Below, piece after piece: positions 6,053-9,970 of a DNA stretch of 9,970 nt. This stretch comes from Granulosicoccus sp965367215. Its GTDB lineage: Bacteria; Pseudomonadota; Gammaproteobacteria; Granulosicoccales; Granulosicoccaceae. The stretch is from assembly GCA_965367215.1 (NCBI GenBank), contig CBDUIJ010000212.1, positions 1 through 9,970 on the forward strand, in the 5' to 3' direction. Numbering within the stretch: position 1 is the stretch's first letter; each line of letters opens with the position of its first letter. Below the pieces are notes generated by a model, which was not told where the DNA came from, ran no database searches, and saw only the letters and a program-made list of their open reading frames with translations. Position numbers and translations under genes: made by a program.

Positions 6053-6110
6053 TCCGGTCATGGCCAGAGATCATCATGCTTTGTTCGATGTTTCTCTGGT
6101 GCTGACCGGA
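6053..6110 (+). terminator. Long intergenic hairpin after acs
   Basis: TCCGGTCA (6053-6060) pairs with TGACCGGA (6103-6110). After a small internal loop, CCAGAGA (6064-6070) pairs with TCTCTGG (6093-6099), and CATC/GATG (6072-6075/6087-6090) can extend the stem. Two perfect arms of 8 and 7 bp make this a strong structure. No proper T-tract follows (CCCTTAAATTT), so it is more likely a partial terminator, a processing site or a 3'-end stabiliser that sets acs apart from the transporter genes. Confidence 0.65.
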
Positions 6111-6131
6111 CCCTTAAATTTCCATTATAAA
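6102..6131 (+). promoter_or_regulatory. Possible internal promoter for the symporter genes
   Basis: CTGACC (6102-6107) and TATAAA (6126-6131), 18 bases apart, resemble a sigma-70 promoter, with four and five of six consensus matches. The -35 lies in the 3' arm of the acs hairpin. A start near 6138 would leave a short leader before the AGGAGGT at 6151. Not proven. Confidence 0.3.
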
Positions 6132-6150
6132 AACCAGAAGCATCTGCTTC

Positions 6151-6157
6151 AGGAGGT
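6151..6157 (+). promoter_or_regulatory. Consensus Shine-Dalgarno for the DUF4212 gene
   Basis: AGGAGGT is a perfect anti-16S match, 8 bases before the GTG at 6166. It decides for the GTG start and probably offsets the weaker initiation codon. Confidence 0.8.
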
Positions 6158-6165
6158 ACTGTCGA

Positions 6166-6426
6166 GTGTCTGAAAATTCTTCTAGCAACGAATATTGGTC
6201 GGCCAATATACGCTTGGTCAAATTCTGCCTGGTTATCTGGGCGGTTGTCTCATTCGGGTTCGGAATCATTCTGCGCCCTCTGTTGTCGGGTATTGCCGTC
6301 GGTGGCACCGACCTGGGTTTCTGGTTTGCTCAACAGGGATCAATCATTGTATTTCTGATATTGATTTTCTTCTACGCGTGGCGCATGAACTCGCTGGACA
6401 AGAAATTCGGCGTAGAAGAGGAATAG
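6166..6426 (+). CDS. DUF4212 small subunit of a sodium:solute symporter
   Basis: This 86-residue inner-membrane protein belongs to the DUF4212 family, the small partner of VC_2705-type sodium:solute symporters. The N-terminal EYWSANIRLVKF motif leads into the first membrane helix (about 17-37, with SFGFGIIL). GFWFAQQGSI (about 51-60) is the family hallmark and opens the second helix (about 56-74). YAWRMNSLDKKFGVEEE forms the cytoplasmic tail. The GTG start is supported by a perfect AGGAGGT. The stop is 10 bases before the ATG of the large subunit, so the two are co-translated or at least co-transcribed. The small subunit is presumed to assist folding or activity of the transporter; its precise role is not established. 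Confidence 0.93.
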   Translation: MSENSSSNEYWSANIRLVKFCLVIWAVVSFGFGIILRPLLSGIAVGGTDLGFWFAQQGSIIVFLILIFFYAWRMNSLDKKFGVEEE

Positions 6427-6436
6427 GGCTAAACAC

Positions 6437-8206
6437 ATGGAACAGTACACACTCAATCTGCTGTTTGTAGGAGGAACCTTCCTCCTGTATATCGGCATCG
6501 CTATCTGGGCACGAGCAGGCTCGACGTCCGAATTCTACGCCGCCGGTCGCGGGGTCCATCCTGTCCTCAACGGCATGGCGACTGCGGCTGACTGGATGTC
6601 GGCAGCGTCATTCATCTCCATGGCCGGCCTCATCGCCTTCTCTGGCTATGACAGCTCCTCGTATCTGATGGGTTGGACTGGTGGCTACGTGCTGCTTGCC
6701 CTGCTGTTGGCACCGTATCTGCGCAAGTTTGGCAAATTCACGGTTCCTGAATTCATCGGTGATCGCTTCTACAGCACCACGGCTCGCATGGTTGCCGTTG
6801 CCTGTCTGATCATTGCATCGATCACTTATGTAATCGGTCAGATGACGGGTGTTGGTGTTGCATTCTCTCGCTTTCTGGAAGTCAGCAACGACACGGGTCT
6901 GTTCATCGGCGCAGCAATCGTATTCTTCTATGCGGTTCTGGGTGGCATGAAAGGCGTTACCTATACGCAGGTTGCTCAGTACTGCGTACTGATCCTTGCC
7001 TATACGGTTCCGGCCATCTTCATCTCCCTGCAATTGACAGGTGTTGCACTTCCGCCTATCGGCCTGTTCGCCGATCACGCTGCATCCGGTGTTCCTCTGC
7101 TGACCAAACTGAACCAGATCGTCACCGACCTGGGCTTTCAGTCCTACACCGAACATCACACCAACACGCTGAACATGGTTCTGTTCACCTTGTCTCTGAT
7201 GATTGGTACTGCTGGTCTGCCTCACGTCATCATCCGCTTCTTCACCGTACCCAAGGTTGCTGACGCACGTTGGTCTGCGGGCTGGGCTCTGGTTTTCATC
7301 GCGCTGCTGTACCTGACGGCTCCGGCTGTAGGTGCGATGGCTCGCATGAACCTCATGGATACCATCTACCCAGGTGGTGCACAGGCTGAGTCTCTGAAGT
7401 ATGACGAACGACCTGACTGGATGAAGAACTGGGAAGTTACCGGTCTGTTGAAGTTCGAAGACAAGAACGGTGACGGCCGCATTCAGCTCTACAACGATTC
7501 TTCGGAAGAGTTTGCAGCCACTGCCGAAGCCAATGGCTGGAAAGGTTCTGAACTGGATGTCAATCGTGACATCATCGTTCTGGCCAATCCGGAAATTGCG
7601 GCTCTGCCAAAGTGGGTAATTGCTCTGGTGGCAGCAGGTGGTCTGGCAGCAGCCTTGTCAACGGCAGCAGGATTGTTGCTCGCGATATCCTCTGCGGTCA
7701 GTCACGATGTGGTCAAGGGCACGCTTGCTCCGAACATCTCGGAGAAGGGGGAACTGCTGACAGCGCGTCTGGCCATGGCGGTTGCCATCGCGGTCGCAAC
7801 CTGGCTGGGGTTGAATCCACCGGGATTTGCGGCACAAACGGTGGCCCTGGCATTCGGTCTGGCTGCGGCAACCATCTTCCCGGCACTGATGATGGGTATC
7901 TTCTCCACTCGGGTGAACAACAAGGGCGCAGTAGCCGGCATGTTGGTCGGTCTGTTCTTCACCATCACCTATATCTTCATGTACAAGGGCTGGTTCTTCA
8001 TTCCGGGAACCAATCAGCTGTCTGATACGCCGGATGGTTGGATATTCGGTATTTCGCCTCTGTCCATCGGTGCGGTTGGTGCGATGATCAACTTCGCAGT
8101 CGCCTTCACTGTATCCAATGCGACTGATGAGCCACCTCGTGAGATCGTTGAGCTGGTCGAGAGTATCCGTGTACCTCGCGGTGCTGGAGCAGCAACGGAT
8201 CACTAA
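6437..8206 (+). CDS. Sodium:solute symporter large subunit, VC_2705 family (acetate/ActP-like)
   Basis: This 589-residue inner-membrane transporter of the SSS family has about 13 hydrophobic helices. Family marks include GMATAADWMSAASFISMAG (about 46-64), KFTVPEFIGDRF (100-111), GGMKGVTYTQVAQY, and AALSTAAGLLLAISSAVSHD. Ser408/Thr409 in the last of these sit where SSS proteins bind sodium. An extramembrane insert between helices, about residues 320-390, contains DKNGDGRIQLYN (342-353), an EF-hand-like DxNxDG loop in which the usual acidic twelfth residue is Asn. The start ATG 6437 has a weak GGG site and follows the DUF4212 stop by 10 bases. The acs neighbour suggests acetate or a short carboxylate as substrate, but VC_2705-type specificity is not settled. 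No actP symbol is given because it is not the canonical ActP/YjcH pair. Confidence 0.93.
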   Translation: MEQYTLNLLFVGGTFLLYIGIAIWARAGSTSEFYAAGRGVHPVLNGMATAADWMSAASFISMAGLIAFSGYDSSSYLMGWTGGYVLLALLLAPYLRKFGKFTVPEFIGDRFYSTTARMVAVACLIIASITYVIGQMTGVGVAFSRFLEVSNDTGLFIGAAIVFFYAVLGGMKGVTYTQVAQYCVLILAYTVPAIFISLQLTGVALPPIGLFADHAASGVPLLTKLNQIVTDLGFQSYTEHHTNTLNMVLFTLSLMIGTAGLPHVIIRFFTVPKVADARWSAGWALVFIALLYLTAPAVGAMARMNLMDTIYPGGAQAESLKYDERPDWMKNWEVTGLLKFEDKNGDGRIQLYNDSSEEFAATAEANGWKGSELDVNRDIIVLANPEIAALPKWVIALVAAGGLAAALSTAAGLLLAISSAVSHDVVKGTLAPNISEKGELLTARLAMAVAIAVATWLGLNPPGFAAQTVALAFGLAAATIFPALMMGIFSTRVNNKGAVAGMLVGLFFTITYIFMYKGWFFIPGTNQLSDTPDGWIFGISPLSIGAVGAMINFAVAFTVSNATDEPPREIVELVESIRVPRGAGAATDH

Positions 8207-8214
8207 GGCCTGAC

Positions 8215-8248
8215 AACCGGGCTGACAAAAGTACTTGTCAGTCCGGTT
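8215..8248 (+). terminator. 14-bp stem-loop after the symporter gene
   Basis: AACCGGGCTGACAA (8215-8228) pairs with TTGTCAGTCCGGTT (8235-8248) through one G-T pair, closing a 6-base loop. It begins 9 bases after the symporter stop. No T-tract follows, so it probably protects or processes the 3' end, ahead of the true terminator. Confidence 0.65.
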
Positions 8249-8272
8249 CACGCTTTGATTGATGAAAATGAG

Positions 8273-8306
8273 AAGGGCTTGCATGTGAATGCAGGCCCTT
8301 TTTTTT
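8273..8306 (+). terminator. Strong intrinsic terminator
   Basis: AAGGGCTTGCAT (8273-8284) and ATGCAGGCCCTT (8289-8300) form a 12-bp stem with one G-T pair and a GTGA (GNRA-type) tetraloop. A run of T residues follows from 8299 to 8306. This is a textbook Rho-independent terminator. It ends the acs/symporter transcript and separates it from the CBS/DUF294 gene. Confidence 0.93.
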
Positions 8307-8425
8307 CGGTGGTGTCCTTGGCCCATGGTCGTGTAGCGACATCGCTATTGCCGTTGTTGATGCCAGTCAACGGGTAGCTGAGTTGTTGGCGTATATTGAT
8401 GCGACGCAAAGAGCAGGAAAACGAT
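8307..8425 (+). promoter_or_regulatory. Leader and probable promoter region of the CBS/DUF294 gene
   Basis: These bases follow a strong terminator, so the next gene needs its own promoter. TATATT at 8392-8397 is a fair -10, but no convincing -35 lies at the right distance. AGGA about 8 bases before the ATG at 8426 serves as the ribosome-binding site. If TATATT is used, the in-frame TTG 8396 and ATG 8399 would lie upstream of the transcript start. Confidence 0.35.
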
Positions 8426-9967
8426 ATGTCGAATAACCCTGAAGAGTCCCGTGCTGCTCAACCGGTGAGCGAGAACATGCCGTCGTCATCGGCCACTACT
8501 GCTGCTCGCAACACGTCCGCGTCGGTCTATGCCGAGGCGGGTTCGGAGCGTCTGTCCAGTGTGAAGGTCTGTGAGTTGATGAGCTCCAGCCCGCACACCA
8601 TCGACCAGACAGACTCCATCAAACTGGGTGCGCAGCGCATGCTGGAGCATCGCATCTCCTGCCTGCCTGTGGTCAGTGAAGATTCTCTGGTCGGACTTGT
8701 TACCGAGGCGGATTTCGTCGGCCGGGTTGTTGCCAGCGGCGTGTCAGTAGACCTGGCGGTGAGTACCGTGATGACCTCGCAGCCGTTGTATGTGAGCCCC
8801 GAACAGAGTGTGCTCGATGTATTGACCCTGATGACTCGGCACAGAATTGCCCATATGCCGGTCTGCAGTGAGGGCAGGCTGGTTGGAATCGTGACCCAGA
8901 CTGACCTTATCCGGCACCAGGTTGCCTCATCCGTGTTCATGGTCGGTGATATCAGCCGCATGAAGTCGAGTGCGGAAATCGCAGCTATCGTGCAACAGCT
9001 ACCCCGGCTGCTGGTTTCACTGATCAGCAATGGCAGTAGTGCCTTCGAGACCGGACGTATCATGAGCTCCATCACGGGTGCGGTAACACGCAGGCTTCTG
9101 GAACTGGCAGAGCAGCAGTTCGGTCCGGCACCGGTCCCCTATGTGTGGCTGGCCTGCGGCTCGCAAGGCCGGCAGGAACAGACCGGCGCGACAGACCAGG
9201 ACAACTGTCTGATGCTGGATGAGCAATACAATCCGGCTATCCATGGAGAGTACTTTGCGCAACTGGCCGATTTTGTCTGCGACGGGCTGGATGAATCGGG
9301 CTATGTGTATTGCCCGGGCGACATGATGGCGAGCAATCCGAAATGGCGACAACCGGTGTCTGTCTGGCGTGACTATTTCGATGAATGGATCGAGCGCCCC
9401 GGGCCGACGGCTCAGATGCTGGCGAGTGTCATGTTCGATCTGCGACCCATACACGGTACTGCATCATTGTATGAACCCTTGCGCGACGACGTGCTTGCCA
9501 GAGCTCGTAAAAACAGCCTGTTTGTGGCTCATATGAGTAGCAACAGCCTGACGCATCGACCTCAGCTGGGGATGTTCGGCCGGTTCCGTAAAGAGTCATC
9601 CGGTGAGAATCGTGGCAAGATCGATCTGAAACACGGTGGTGTGGTTCCCATCGTCGACCTGGCTCGTGTCTATGCGCTGTCTACCGGCATTCCACAAGTC
9701 AATACCATGGAACGACTGGGGGCAGGCGTGGACTCGCCAGTGTTGAGCCAGTCGGGTGCGCTGAGCCTGAGGGATGCGCATGAGGTGATCCTGATGATCA
9801 GGCTCCGGCATCAGGTCAAACAGATAAAGCAGGGGCAGAAGCCTGACAACTTCGTCGACCCGGCATTGCTGCCGGCAGCAGATCGTGAGCGATTGCGGCG
9901 TGCCCTCAAGTCAGTCAAGGAGATACAGGCGGCGATGAGTAATCGTGTCGCGGTACTCGGTCGTTAA
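8426..9967 (+). CDS. CBS-pair / DUF294 putative nucleotidyltransferase
   Basis: This 513-residue soluble protein has a Ser/Ala/Thr-rich, probably disordered N-terminus (1-40). A CBS-domain pair follows (about 46-100 and 113-165; ISCLPVVSEDSLVGLVTEAD and IAHMPVCSEGRLVGIVTQTD). Next comes a DUF294/GlnD-like nucleotidyltransferase domain (about 190-320) and the DUF294 C-terminal domain (about 345-510). The catalytic signature is intact: WLACGSQGRQE (G245-S246) then TDQDN (D257, D259), followed by FDLRPIHG. Related proteins often carry an N-terminal cyclic-nucleotide-binding domain; this one does not. CBS pairs usually bind adenine nucleotides, and this family is frequently encoded beside acetate/SSS transporters, so a role in adenylate-responsive modification of a transporter or enzyme is plausible but unproven. 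ATG 8426 has an AGGA site; the frame is also open from 8396. The TAA at 9965-9967 ends the protein 3 bases before the window edge. Confidence 0.88.
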   Translation: MSNNPEESRAAQPVSENMPSSSATTAARNTSASVYAEAGSERLSSVKVCELMSSSPHTIDQTDSIKLGAQRMLEHRISCLPVVSEDSLVGLVTEADFVGRVVASGVSVDLAVSTVMTSQPLYVSPEQSVLDVLTLMTRHRIAHMPVCSEGRLVGIVTQTDLIRHQVASSVFMVGDISRMKSSAEIAAIVQQLPRLLVSLISNGSSAFETGRIMSSITGAVTRRLLELAEQQFGPAPVPYVWLACGSQGRQEQTGATDQDNCLMLDEQYNPAIHGEYFAQLADFVCDGLDESGYVYCPGDMMASNPKWRQPVSVWRDYFDEWIERPGPTAQMLASVMFDLRPIHGTASLYEPLRDDVLARARKNSLFVAHMSSNSLTHRPQLGMFGRFRKESSGENRGKIDLKHGGVVPIVDLARVYALSTGIPQVNTMERLGAGVDSPVLSQSGALSLRDAHEVILMIRLRHQVKQIKQGQKPDNFVDPALLPAADRERLRRALKSVKEIQAAMSNRVAVLGR

Positions 9968-9970
9968 CTC

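Noticed and set aside
6608..7225. 205-codon antisense frame in the symporter gene
   Set aside because: Gln/Arg/His-rich mirror of hydrophobic codons, with no start context.
7658..8326. 222-codon antisense frame across the symporter end
   Set aside because: It crosses the intrinsic terminator and has no domain; shadow of membrane-helix codons.

Overview
The window looks like chromosomal DNA from a free-living, aerobic or respiring proteobacterium, most likely a gammaproteobacterium. The protein families fit this: YqjD/YqjE-type membrane proteins, a 646-residue acetyl-CoA synthetase, a two-subunit sodium:solute symporter of the VC_2705 type, and a CBS/DUF294 nucleotidyltransferase. The assignment rests on family recognition by eye, not on a search. 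I see no rRNA, tRNA, insertion sequence, phage gene or CRISPR array.

Left part (30-1649, minus strand): a compact four-gene operon read right to left. It encodes a YqjE-like two-helix membrane protein, a YqjD/ElaB-like DUF883 protein, a 91-aa YqjK-like small membrane protein, and a 203-aa protein ending in a histidine-kinase dimerisation/phosphoacceptor (HisKA) domain with no ATPase domain. The genes overlap or sit within about 20 bases of each other (26-bp overlap, 18-bp gap, 4-bp ATGA overlap). Divergent to it is a homocysteine S-methyltransferase gene (1805-2689, plus). This converges on a TetR-family regulator (2725-3315, minus).

Middle (3316-4083): 768 bases without a convincing gene, AT-richer in its right half. 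It holds several regulatory-looking elements: an FNR/ANR-like box, a 20-bp-spaced direct repeat, a triple TCTGGATC repeat, a perfect 7-bp inverted repeat, and a 29-codon open frame that ends in an ATGA overlap with the acs start.

Right part (4084-9967, plus): an acetate-use cluster. acs (acetyl-CoA synthetase) is followed by a long intergenic hairpin, then by the small DUF4212 subunit and the large subunit of a sodium:solute symporter. A double hairpin ending in a strong intrinsic terminator closes that transcript. After it comes a CBS-pair plus DUF294 (GlnD-like) nucleotidyltransferase that lacks the usual N-terminal cyclic-nucleotide domain. The apparent logic is that the symporter imports acetate or a related carboxylate, Acs activates it to acetyl-CoA at the cost of ATP to AMP, and the CBS/nucleotidyltransferase protein may sense adenylates and modify a partner. 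The last step is inference.
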